This document shows positions 1 to 5,417 of a stretch of 6,608 nt of DNA, piece after piece. The number at the start of each line of letters is the position of its first letter. The first letter of the stretch is position 1. The notes under the pieces are model-generated. The model was not told the origin of the DNA. It saw only the letters and a list, made by a program, of their open reading frames with translations, and made no database searches. Origin of the DNA: Lysobacteraceae bacterium (GTDB lineage Bacteria; Patescibacteriota; Patescibacteriia; JAACEG01); contig JAACEG010000037.1 of assembly GCA_011682665.1 (NCBI GenBank), forward strand, positions 1-6,608, written 5' to 3'. The translations under genes and the position numbers were made by a program.

Positions 1-109
1 AGGCTAAAAAAATTATTTAAAAAATTTGTCTCAAAATCTAAAAATTTTTACCCCGTTGCCGGTTGGCTAACTGGGGTCGTTACGAAAACGTTCTTATCAC
101 CAGTCCTTA
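1..109 (+). mobile_element. M1 MITE-like repeat, copy A (right part, cut by window edge)
   Basis: This is the right-hand part of a non-coding repeat found three times in the window; its left part lies outside. It aligns with 5511-5620 over about 110 bases with roughly ten substitutions and one single-base gap. Shared landmarks are the GGCTAACTGGGGTCGTTACG core at 63-82 and the decayed terminal repeat ending in TA at 108-109. Nine of the ten differences from copy B are C-to-T or G-to-A, so this copy looks like the older, AT-drifted one. It lies 8 bp beyond the end of the HIT-type remnant. No coding potential is seen. Confidence 0.75.
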
Positions 110-116
110 CTTATTG

Positions 117-298
117 TTAGGACGCGAAATTTATAAAATTAAAATATTTTTTTAATTTATCAGCAAAAAACTTTCTTTCTTTTTCTGTCGCTTCTTGTTT
201 GTAATCAATTAATTTATATAAATTTCATTATTATCTTCAACCCCTTTTGCTATTTTACAAAAAGGACATTTATAATTTTTTGATTCGTGATCAAACAT
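117..298 (-). pseudogene. HIT-family (histidine triad) protein remnant, internally deleted and frameshifted
   Basis: An ATG at 298 opens a 29-codon frame ending in TAA at 209-211. Its product starts MFDHESKNYKCPFCKIAKG, which resembles the N-terminus of HIT-family nucleotide hydrolases, including the CPFC pair that often opens them. A second minus-strand frame, offset from the first, then reads DYKQEATEKERKFFADKLKK from 206 and stops at 117-119. This resembles the C-terminal helix (EER..ADKLKKYF) of the longer HIT proteins common in candidate-phylum genomes. The central part, about 90 residues including the catalytic HxHxH triad, is absent. The simplest reading is one large internal deletion plus a shift of frame. 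The ATG is only 5 bp past the rplQ stop, so the intact ancestor probably ended this operon. Family assignment is from memory of the consensus; a genuine 29-residue CxxC peptide is the alternative. Confidence 0.6.
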
Positions 299-303
299 AA
301 ATT

Positions 304-651
304 TTATACAAACTCTATTTGAACTATTTCCGCACCATCCCCTTGCCTTTTTCCAATTTTTACAATTCTTGTATATCCGCCTTTTCTTTCTTTATATTTT
401 TTGCCTAATTCAATTGTTTTTTCTATTGCTTTTTTTTGCGGCAAATTTTGAATTAATTTTCTTCTTGCGTTTAAATCTCCGTTTTTTGCAATAGTAATCA
501 TTTTTTCTACAAAAGATTTTACAACCTTTGCTTTCGCAAGCGTTGTTTTAACCTTTTCATAAATAATAATACTTGAAGCTAAATTTTTTAGCATCATTTC
601 TCTGGACGCTTTTTTTCTATCCAATTTTTTGGTTTTATTTCTATGCCGCAT
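304..651 (-). CDS. rplQ: 50S ribosomal protein L17
   Basis: L17 is a large-subunit protein near the exit of the peptide tunnel. The 115-residue product has the family hallmarks: the basic N-terminus MRHRNKTKKLDRK followed by the SREMMLKNLASSII helix (residues 16-29), and the C-terminal signature GGYTRIVKIGKRQGD from residue 91 with a terminal EIVQIEFV strand. Length is typical of the short bacterial form. The ATG lies only 3 bp after the rpoA stop, so translation is probably coupled to rpoA; no Shine-Dalgarno sequence is visible. It is the last intact gene of the operon. No clear intrinsic terminator follows; instead the HIT-family remnant begins 5 bp downstream. Confidence 0.97.
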   Translation of the reverse strand: MRHRNKTKKLDRKKASREMMLKNLASSIIIYEKVKTTLAKAKVVKSFVEKMITIAKNGDLNARRKLIQNLPQKKAIEKTIELGKKYKERKGGYTRIVKIGKRQGDGAEIVQIEFV

Positions 652-654
652 AGT

Positions 655-1485
655 TTATTTTTTAATTTTTTTTTCTGTCAGCTGGTGTATTTTCTTTTTA
701 ACTGTTTTTTTAGTTACTTCCTTTTTATCATCTTTTTTTATTGTTTTTTTGTCTCCTTTTTTTTTATTTTCAATGTTTATATTATCAAAAACAGAATTAA
801 ACTGCTTAATTAATATTTCAACTGATTTTTTTAAGGCTTTTTTAGGAGAAATAGTACCATCAGTTTTAATATCTAAAATAATATTTTCATAGTTTGTCAT
901 CCGCTCAACCCTGGTATTTTCTATATTTAACCCAACCTTTTCAATCGGACTAAAAAAAGAATCTATCAAAATTGTTCCTATTTCTTTGTTTTCATCATCG
1001 ACTCTATCTTCTATGGTCCAATAACCCCTGCCCTTTTTAACGAATATATCCATCTTTATTTGGGCTTTTGCAGAAGTCAAGGTTGCTAAATGCATATCTT
1101 TATTGATTAATTCAACATCACTTGTTGCTTTTATATCTTTTACTTTTATTTCTTTTTTCCCTCTAGCTTCTAAAGTTAATTTTACTTCCTTATCAGTATG
1201 AATTTTCAAATGAAGTTGTTTTAAATTTAAAATTATTTCTACAACATCCTCTTTAACATCAGGTATTGTAGAAAATTCATGTTGCACACCTTTTATCTTA
1301 ACTGCATAAACGGCTCCACCTTCTAAAGAAGAAATCATTACTCTTTTTAAAGCATTTCCAATTGTTATTCCAAATCCTGGATAACAAGGACCAATGATTG
1401 CTTGCTCATTATTTTCAGCTATTTTTTTAAAAATAATTTTTTGTGGTGTACTAATGCTCATATAATATATTTTATTAGTGGACAT
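655..1485 (-). CDS. rpoA: DNA-directed RNA polymerase subunit alpha, lacking a recognisable C-terminal domain
   Basis: Alpha dimerises and scaffolds assembly of beta and beta'. The 276-residue product has a complete N-terminal assembly domain: GNALKRVMISSLEG (43-56), HEFSTIPDVKEDV (69-81), KGRGY (151-155) and TNYENIILDIKTDG (197-210). After about residue 232 the usual C-terminal domain, which binds UP elements and activators, is not recognisable. Residues 241-276 are instead a tail with 18 lysines in 36 positions. The protein is therefore about 50 residues shorter than E. coli alpha. The ATG at 1485 is preceded by AAAGGG with 9 bases between, the only plausible ribosome binding site in the operon. 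A second ATG at 1461 would give a more typical N-terminus (MSISTPQK) and cannot be excluded. The gene lies between rpsD (27 bp gap) and rplQ (3 bp gap). Confidence 0.97.
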   Translation of the reverse strand: MSTNKIYYMSISTPQKIIFKKIAENNEQAIIGPCYPGFGITIGNALKRVMISSLEGGAVYAVKIKGVQHEFSTIPDVKEDVVEIILNLKQLHLKIHTDKEVKLTLEARGKKEIKVKDIKATSDVELINKDMHLATLTSAKAQIKMDIFVKKGRGYWTIEDRVDDENKEIGTILIDSFFSPIEKVGLNIENTRVERMTNYENIILDIKTDGTISPKKALKKSVEILIKQFNSVFDNINIENKKKGDKKTIKKDDKKEVTKKTVKKKIHQLTEKKIKK

Positions 1486-1512
1486 TTAGAAATGCCCTTT
1501 AAATTTATAAAA

Positions 1513-2151
1513 CTATCTTGAATAATACTCAATAATCATTTTACTGTCAAAACTTTGTTCAATTTCTTCTATACTTGGTTTAGATAAAATTTTTATTTCC
1601 ATTTTTTCTTTATTAAAAGCAATCCAACTTGGAATTTCTTGATTTTTTTTATTCTTTAATTCTATAATTACATTTTTAAAAAAATTATTACCTTTTTTTA
1701 TTTCCCTTAATTTAATGACATCGTTGATCTTAACATGATAAGATGGTATATCTGTTTTATATTTATTAACTATAAAATTTCCATGTCCTACTAATTGTTT
1801 TGCTTGATTCCTAGATTTTGCGATATTTGCTCTATAAATAACATTATCTAAACGCATTTCTAAAAAATCAATTAAATTTTTATTAACATTTCCCTTAGTC
1901 TTAATGGCTTTCTCATAATATTTTTTAAATGATTTTTCTAAAATTCCATAAATTTCTCTTGCTTTTTGCTTTTCACGCAGTTGTAATCCATATTCTGTTA
2001 TTTTTAGTCTAGTTTTTTTAGCGCCATGTATTCCAGGAGGATATTTTCTTTTAACCATAGCACATTTTGAAGACAAACATCTGTCTCCTTTTAACATTAA
2101 TTTTCTACCTAATCTTCTACAAATTTTACATTTAGCTTGTTTTATTGGCAT
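1513..2151 (-). CDS. rpsD: 30S ribosomal protein S4, zinc-binding type
   Basis: S4 is a primary 16S rRNA binder that starts 30S assembly, and in some bacteria it represses its own operon. The product is 212 residues from ATG at 2151. An in-frame TTG at 2160 would add three residues, but MPIKQAKC is the more natural start and ATG is the stronger codon. Cysteines 8, 11, 25 and 30 form the CxxC...CxxxxC zinc site of the zinc-dependent S4 class. PPGIHG (38-43) and EKQKAREIYGI (60-70) are family signatures, and the S4 RNA-binding domain starts at LEMRLDNVIYR (97-107) and continues through SRNQAKQLVGHGNFIVN (113-129). The stop is TAG, unlike the TAA of its neighbours. It starts 20 bp after the rpsK stop with no visible Shine-Dalgarno sequence. 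Confidence 0.97.
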   Translation of the reverse strand: MPIKQAKCKICRRLGRKLMLKGDRCLSSKCAMVKRKYPPGIHGAKKTRLKITEYGLQLREKQKAREIYGILEKSFKKYYEKAIKTKGNVNKNLIDFLEMRLDNVIYRANIAKSRNQAKQLVGHGNFIVNKYKTDIPSYHVKINDVIKLREIKKGNNFFKNVIIELKNKKNQEIPSWIAFNKEKMEIKILSKPSIEEIEQSFDSKMIIEYYSR

Positions 2152-2171
2152 AAATTTCAATTTTAATTCAA

Positions 2172-2570
2172 TTAAATTCTTCTTGGTTTACGTCTTCTAC
2201 AACCATTATGAGGAATTGGGGTCATATCCTTTATTGAAACAACATTTAATCCATTGGCATTAAGAGCTCTTACAGCAGAATCTCTACCAGGTCCAATACC
2301 TTTCACAATAACCTGAACATTCTTTAATCCATAAATTTTTGATTTATCAACTGCTTTTTTTACTATTATGCCAGCCGCGTAAGGAGTGGCTTTTTTAGGA
2401 CCTTTAAAATTATTGATTCCAGCGCTTGACCAGCATAAAACATTTCCGTTTTGATCAGTTAAAGTGACTATAGTGTTATTATAGCTTGCTTTAATATAAG
2501 CTTTTCCGCTTGTAATTGTTTTAATTATTTGTTTTCTCTTCAATTTGTTTTTTGTAGTATATTTTGCCAT
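2172..2570 (-). CDS. rpsK: 30S ribosomal protein S11
   Basis: S11 sits on the 30S platform, contacting 16S rRNA near the E site and the mRNA exit. The 132-residue product matches the family end to end: an N-terminal lysine-rich extension, AYIKASYNNTIVTLTD (24-39), GPKKATPYAAG (57-67), KGIGPGRDSAVRAL (90-103) and the basic tail DMTPIPHNGCRRRKPRR (115-131). Start is ATG at 2570, preceded by an A/T-only leader with no Shine-Dalgarno sequence. It follows rpsM by 22 bp and precedes rpsD, the conserved alpha-operon order. Confidence 0.98.
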   Translation of the reverse strand: MAKYTTKNKLKRKQIIKTITSGKAYIKASYNNTIVTLTDQNGNVLCWSSAGINNFKGPKKATPYAAGIIVKKAVDKSKIYGLKNVQVIVKGIGPGRDSAVRALNANGLNVVSIKDMTPIPHNGCRRRKPRRI

Positions 2571-2592
2571 TTTTATTTTTTTAAAAAAATAA

Positions 2593-2982
2593 TTAAGTTT
2601 TTTGAGCTACTAGCTTTTTACCGCTCATTGCTATATGACGAACATTTCCTCTGACAGTTCTACTATTAGTTTTTGTTCTTTGCCCTCTTACAGGTAAAGA
2701 TTTAATATGTCGGTTTCCTCGATAAGAGCCATTCTCTTTTAATCTTTTTATATTAAACATTATTTCTCTTTTTAAATCTCCCTCAACTCTATATTGTTTT
2801 TCAATAATTTCTCTTAATTTATCAATTTCTTCTTCTGATAATTCATAGGTCCTTTTATTAGGATTAATTTTAATCTCCTGAATAATTTTATTAGATAAAC
2901 TTTCTCCAATTCCAAAAATATAAGTTAAAGCTATCACTATTTTTTTTTCATTTGGTAAATTTATTCCTGCTATTCTTAACAT
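2593..2982 (-). CDS. rpsM: 30S ribosomal protein S13
   Basis: S13 is in the head of the small subunit, contacting the P-site tRNA and forming bridges to the large subunit. The 129-residue product has the N-terminal MLRIAGINLPNEKKI strand, the helix-turn region YIFGIGESLSNKI (21-33), SYRGNRHIKSLPVRGQRTKT (86-105) and a basic C-terminal tail that reaches the P site. Start is ATG at 2982; no Shine-Dalgarno sequence is visible in the A/T leader. The 40-bp gap from rpmJ contains a tandem AAAAGCT pair (3005-3018). This is where enterobacteria carry the S4 repressor pseudoknot, but I see no comparable structure. Confidence 0.98.
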   Translation of the reverse strand: MLRIAGINLPNEKKIVIALTYIFGIGESLSNKIIQEIKINPNKRTYELSEEEIDKLREIIEKQYRVEGDLKREIMFNIKRLKENGSYRGNRHIKSLPVRGQRTKTNSRTVRGNVRHIAMSGKKLVAQKT

Positions 2983-3022
2983 AAAAATATATAAATAAAA
3001 TTTTAAAAGCTAAAAGCTAATT

Positions 3023-3136
3023 TTACCCTTGCCTTTGTTTATGTTTAGGGTTTTTGCAAATAACATGAACGCGCTTTTTGCGCCGTACTATTTTGCAATC
3101 TTTGCACATTTTTTTTACTGATGTCCTAACTTTCAT
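3023..3136 (-). CDS. rpmJ: 50S ribosomal protein L36, zinc-binding type
   Basis: This 37-residue protein is the smallest of the operon. It reads [20 protein letters not shown] at its start and ends [10 protein letters not shown]. Cys11, Cys14, Cys27 and His32 form the CxxC...CxxxxH zinc knuckle of the zinc-containing L36 type, which folds into 23S rRNA. Length matches the family (37-38 residues). It starts at ATG 3136, 31 bp after the infA stop, and ends 40 bp before rpsM, the usual infA-rpmJ-rpsM order. No Shine-Dalgarno sequence is visible. The keto-type GGG and CGC codons near its end make it less AT-rich than its surroundings, as expected for a strongly constrained gene. Confidence 0.97.
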   Translation of the reverse strand: MKVRTSVKKMCKDCKIVRRKKRVHVICKNPKHKQRQG

Positions 3137-3167
3137 AAAATGTTTATTTTGAATAAAAAATAAAATA

Positions 3168-3410
3168 TTAATATCTATATGTAATTCTGCCTTTAGTTAA
3201 ATCATAAGGGGTCATTTCCATTTTTACTTTATCTCCTGGAAGTAATCTAATTTTAAACATTCTCATTTTTCCAGATAAATGAGCCAAAATTATATGCCCA
3301 TTTTCTAATTCAACTTTGAAAGTCGCCGCCGGCAATGTTTCCAAGACCCTTCCTGTAACTTCTATAAATTTTTTACTGTCTGGAATTTTTTTATTTTTGT
3401 CTTTTACCAT
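3168..3410 (-). CDS. infA: Translation initiation factor IF-1
   Basis: IF-1 is a single OB-fold protein that occupies the 30S A site during initiation. The 80-residue product carries the family signatures [18 protein letters not shown] (22-39), AHLSGKMR (43-50), GDKV (59-62) and [11 protein letters not shown] (66-76). The N-terminus is about ten residues longer than in E. coli IF-1, lysine-rich and variable in this family, so the ATG at 3410 is reasonable; no internal ATG fits better. It is the first gene of the operon in this window. Upstream lie a leader hairpin and a near-consensus promoter. In many bacteria secY, adk and map come just before infA; here they are absent. Confidence 0.97.
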   Translation of the reverse strand: MVKDKNKKIPDSKKFIEVTGRVLETLPAATFKVELENGHIILAHLSGKMRMFKIRLLPGDKVKMEMTPYDLTKGRITYRY

Positions 3411-3425
3411 AAAAAATTAAAAATC

Positions 3426-3448
3426 CAGAATTTTGATTAAAAATTCTG
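3426..3448 (-). promoter_or_regulatory. Leader hairpin with following U-rich stretch before infA
   Basis: CAGAATTTT (3426-3434) and AAAATTCTG (3440-3448) form a perfect 9-bp stem with a 5-base loop. In the direction of infA transcription it is followed by GATTTTTAATTTTTT and then the infA ATG. A stem followed by a U-rich run between a promoter and the first gene has the form of a weak terminator or attenuator. Low GC content of the stem argues for caution, and chance pairing is likelier in AT-rich DNA, but a perfect 9-bp match is notable. Confidence 0.4.
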
Positions 3449-3479
3449 CATTTATAAACTTATCACATAATTAATTTTT

Positions 3480-3508
3480 ATTAAAATTTTTTTTCATAAA
3501 AATGTCAA
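3480..3508 (-). promoter_or_regulatory. Probable sigma-70 type promoter for the infA-rplQ operon
   Basis: On the minus strand a perfect TTGACA (3503-3508) is separated by 17 bases from TTTAAT (3480-3485), a 5-of-6 match to the -10 consensus. Expected transcription start is about 3473, giving a leader of about 60 bases containing the hairpin at 3426-3448. It is the best promoter match in the spacer and points to infA, so the operon can be transcribed without the missing secY-adk-map segment. Confidence 0.6.
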
Positions 3509-3651
3509 GTATATTTAAACAAAATGGAAACATTTTTAAACCACGAATTTTTTTATTATTATAAAAATAATTTTGAAATTCATTTTTAAAATTTACTCTA
3601 AAGTCTATTTTTAAAAATTACAAAATTAATTATTTGATAAATCTAATATTT

Positions 3652-3680
3652 AGTTTAAAACAATTTTTAAAATATGTCAA
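3652..3680 (-). promoter_or_regulatory. Possible second, upstream promoter for the ribosomal operon
   Basis: A second perfect TTGACA on the minus strand (3675-3680) is followed after 17 bases by TAAACT (3652-3657), a 4-of-6 -10 match. It lies about 170 bp upstream of the stronger promoter. The weak -10 makes this tentative. Confidence 0.3.
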
Positions 3681-3733
3681 TAGGAATCATTTTTCAAAAT
3701 AATATAAATAACTAAACAACTATAAAACATATC

Positions 3734-3780
3734 TTCGCAATGACAAGAAGATCTATGCATTTCGTAATTCACAGTAATTA
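3734..3780 (+). repeat. R2 palindromic repeat, right-end fragment
   Basis: From CGCAATGAC at 3736 to TAATTA at 3780 this aligns without gaps to 5166-5210, the right end of the full R2 element, at about 35 of 45 positions, including GCATTTCGTAAT against GTATTTCGTAAT. It stops at the same terminal TAATTA and directly abuts M1 copy C. Only the right end is present, so the left part of R2 was lost or replaced. Confidence 0.65.
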
Positions 3781-3995
3781 ATTTTGTAACGACCTTAGTT
3801 AGCCAACAGGAAGGGGGTAAAAAATTTTAAATCTTAAGGCAAATTTTTCAAACCCCAATAGTATATAAATAGCTACAGGGCAAGTAATTTTTTTAGCTTA
3901 CCCTAAGGCAAGATAATCCCGCAATACTGCGGGAGAAGAAAATTTGACCAAAAGATGAAAATTGCAGTAGAAACGGCTCTCGTCACCAGCCCCTA
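3781..3995 (-). mobile_element. M1 MITE-like repeat, copy C (inverted, right terminus lost)
   Basis: Read on the minus strand, this starts with TAGGGGCTGGTGACGAGAGC at 3995 and follows the order of copy B: TTCTACTGCAATTTT, CTTTTGGTCAAATTTTCTTC, ACCCCCTT and GGCTAACT..GGTCGTTAC. Relative to copy B it has two insertions: a hairpin at 3917-3934 and about 30 bases at roughly 3850-3880. Its right terminal repeat is missing; the similarity ends where the R2 fragment begins. It lies 34 bp beyond the nuclease stop codon. No reading frame is apparent. Confidence 0.75.
3917..3934. repeat. GC-rich hairpin inserted in M1 copy C
   Basis: TCCCGCA and TGCGGGA pair perfectly around a 4-base loop (7-bp stem). 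It replaces an A/T run at the same place in copy B, so it is a variable module inside the M1 element. No T-run follows on either strand, so it does not look like an intrinsic terminator. Confidence 0.6.
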
Positions 3996-4029
3996 ATTAT
4001 GCAACAAATCTAATATATAAAATAAGATG

Positions 4030-5004
4030 TTATTGACATTGGGGACTTAAAATTTTTGCAGGATAAACCTTAAGCAAAGACTCTAAGGAATCATAACGTT
4101 TCAAATACTTTTTATTCAAATTTTTCCAATTATTACAAAATTCTGGATAATAATATAAAGAACTATAATAAGAAGATGTATAATACTTACCCTTAAAGGA
4201 ATTAAGCGTGGCTGTTCTATATAAAACAGATTTAGAATCATTCAAAATAGTATTATTATTACAAGTGTTAGGTGACCATAATCCTCTTAAATTTTTTTGA
4301 GCTGATTTTTGAGCGATTTTAAATTCGCCTTGATATTTATAAGGTATACTATTATAAGTATATTCATGAGCATAACCCTGCTCTATCATATATTTATTGT
4401 AAAATAATCCATCTTCTCTAAAAATATATGCCAACCGACGGCCATATCTATCAAATTCTCCTGTAAGAGGATCTTTTTCAATTCTTACTTTTTTACCAGC
4501 TAATAATTTTTTAGCCTCCTTAGAGGCTTCTTTTCCGAAACATTGGACAGGTTTTCTAGGATCAACGGTCTCAGGAGTATCTATCCCAATAAGGCGAAAA
4601 GTTTCTATTGTCCCGTTTATATTCAACTTAAGGGTATCCCCATCAACAATGCTTGAAACAAAATAATATTTATATTGAGGATTAATTACATCTGGGTTTG
4701 AGATTGTTTTTTTTAGTTTATTACTTTTTACTCCAAGGACATGAGGAATAATTTGATTGTTAAAATCAGAAGATTTTTGTTTATTAAATTTATCCAGATT
4801 GGCAGGGATAGCAATATTTTTCATAGCTATTGTCGCAATTTGCGGAACAATCTCTTGATCATTATTATTTTGATTTTTTTTGACAGAAAAAAATAATGAA
4901 TTTATTCCCAAAAATAAAACGATTATTATCCCTAAATAAATTAAAATAATATTTTTTCTTTTTAGGGCAATTTTAAAAAAATTTTTAAAAATTAATAATT
5001 CCAT
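4030..5004 (-). CDS. Membrane-anchored thermonuclease (SNase-like) family protein
   Basis: This is a predicted calcium-dependent nuclease of the staphylococcal nuclease family that would cut DNA or RNA outside the membrane. The 324-residue product has a basic N-terminus and one hydrophobic segment (about 18-40), then a low-complexity linker (41-110). The SNase OB-fold spans about 111-246. Catalytic-site counterparts are visible: VDGDT (120-124), FRLIGIDTPET (136-146) with Arg137, Asp142 and Glu145, and DRYGRRLAY with Arg189. LRGLW (239-243) closes the fold. Residues 260-324 are rich in Tyr, with YYYPEFCNNW near Cys290 and a terminal Cys323; this resembles the small Cys/aromatic tail found after SNase domains in some candidate-phylum proteins, but it is divergent. 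The ATG is only 12 bp from the R2 palindrome, so its promoter probably lies in that repeat. Inverted M1 copies lie on both sides. Scavenging of external nucleic acid is a plausible role. Confidence 0.88.
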   Translation of the reverse strand: MELLIFKNFFKIALKRKNIILIYLGIIIVLFLGINSLFFSVKKNQNNNDQEIVPQIATIAMKNIAIPANLDKFNKQKSSDFNNQIIPHVLGVKSNKLKKTISNPDVINPQYKYYFVSSIVDGDTLKLNINGTIETFRLIGIDTPETVDPRKPVQCFGKEASKEAKKLLAGKKVRIEKDPLTGEFDRYGRRLAYIFREDGLFYNKYMIEQGYAHEYTYNSIPYKYQGEFKIAQKSAQKNLRGLWSPNTCNNNTILNDSKSVLYRTATLNSFKGKYYTSSYYSSLYYYPEFCNNWKNLNKKYLKRYDSLESLLKVYPAKILSPQCQ

Positions 5005-5016
5005 TAATTTGATTAT

Positions 5017-5210
5017 TAATTACCTTAAATTACGAAATGTCATTGCGATGGCCGATAGACTCCGAAGAGTCATACAGACTCCTTCGGAGAGCGAAACGAC
5101 GAAGCAATCCCAAGAATATATCGCCAATTATTGGGATTGCTTCGTCAGTCGCTTCACTCCTTTCTCGCAAAGACAGCGAAATTTATGTATTTCGTAATCC
5201 AAAATAATTA
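5017..5210. repeat. R2 palindromic repeat element, full copy
   Basis: The ends form 22-base inverted repeats matching at 18 positions, with ATTACGAAAT (5029-5038) and ATTTCGTAAT (5189-5198) perfect. Inside, a 16-bp perfect stem pairs 5098-5113 (GACGAAGCAATCCCAA) with 5131-5146 around a 17-base loop. A second stem pairs CTCCGAAG (5060-5067) with CTTCGGAG (5082-5089), and GACTC-CGAA-GAGTC (5058-5071) is an alternative hairpin. The GGGATTGCTTCGTC and CTCGCAA..GAC strings resemble palindromic repeats I recall as widespread in bacterial intergenic DNA. GC content is clearly above the surroundings. It lies directly upstream of the nuclease ATG. Confidence 0.8.
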
Positions 5211-5226
5211 GGTTCAAGAATTTAAA

Positions 5227-5410
5227 GGTTTAAAAATTTAACGCAACATTATGATATTATAATCATAAAATAAAATATTAAATTCTATGAAACAATATTA
5301 TCGTCTAACGTTCAAGGAGAAAGGAAATAATTCAGCTTCTCTTTCCAGCTTGAATTGGCAGGACTCTTTATGAGGTTTTCAATATGCTGTTGCGTTAAAA
5401 ATTTGAATCC
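5227..5410. repeat. R3 inverted-repeat element
   Basis: TTTAACGCAACA (5237-5248) and TGTTGCGTTAAA (5388-5399) are perfect 12-base inverted repeats, extending imperfectly outward to about 22 bases (5227 and 5410). Inside are a 7-bp palindrome TTATGAT..ATCATAA (5249-5268) and a TTCAAG/CTTGAA pair with imperfect inner pairing. It lies 16 bp from R2 and 7 bp from M1 copy B. Only this copy is seen, so mobility is inferred from shape alone. Confidence 0.5.
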
Positions 5411-5417
5411 ACCTTAA

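Larger units (their letters stand above)
3421..3733. other. AT-rich intergenic spacer
   Basis: This spacer separates the ribosomal operon from the repeat block next to the nuclease gene. Apart from the promoter-like sites and the leader hairpin it holds only A/T-rich sequence, with the string ATTTTTAAA recurring several times (for example near 3532, 3582 and 3608). I see no reading frame with family-like sequence on either strand and no RNA gene. Confidence 0.6.

Noticed and set aside
103..123. GTCCT/AGGAC hairpin as operon terminator after rplQ
   Set aside because: The stem is only 5 bp with an 11-base loop, overlaps the M1 terminus, and no U-run follows on the minus strand.
629..892. 87-residue plus-strand open frame
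   Set aside because: It is the antisense shadow of the rpoA tail; its Phe/Leu/Ser-rich content follows from the lysine-rich codons on the other strand.
2983..3022. S4-type autoregulatory structure before rpsM
   Set aside because: Only a tandem AAAAGCT pair and a 4-bp stem are visible; nothing resembles the known pseudoknot.
4990..5045. ATGACA and TAATAAT as nuclease promoter
   Set aside because: The hexamers are imperfect and the spacing is 19 bases; it could be real but is not supported enough to list.
5009..5197. 62-residue plus-strand open frame
   Set aside because: It lies wholly within the R2 palindrome and codes only repeat-derived sequence.
5287..5373. 28-codon plus-strand frame starting MKQYYRLTFKEKG inside R3
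   Set aside because: It is very short, has no ribosome binding site and resembles no family I know; the inverted-repeat structure explains the sequence better.
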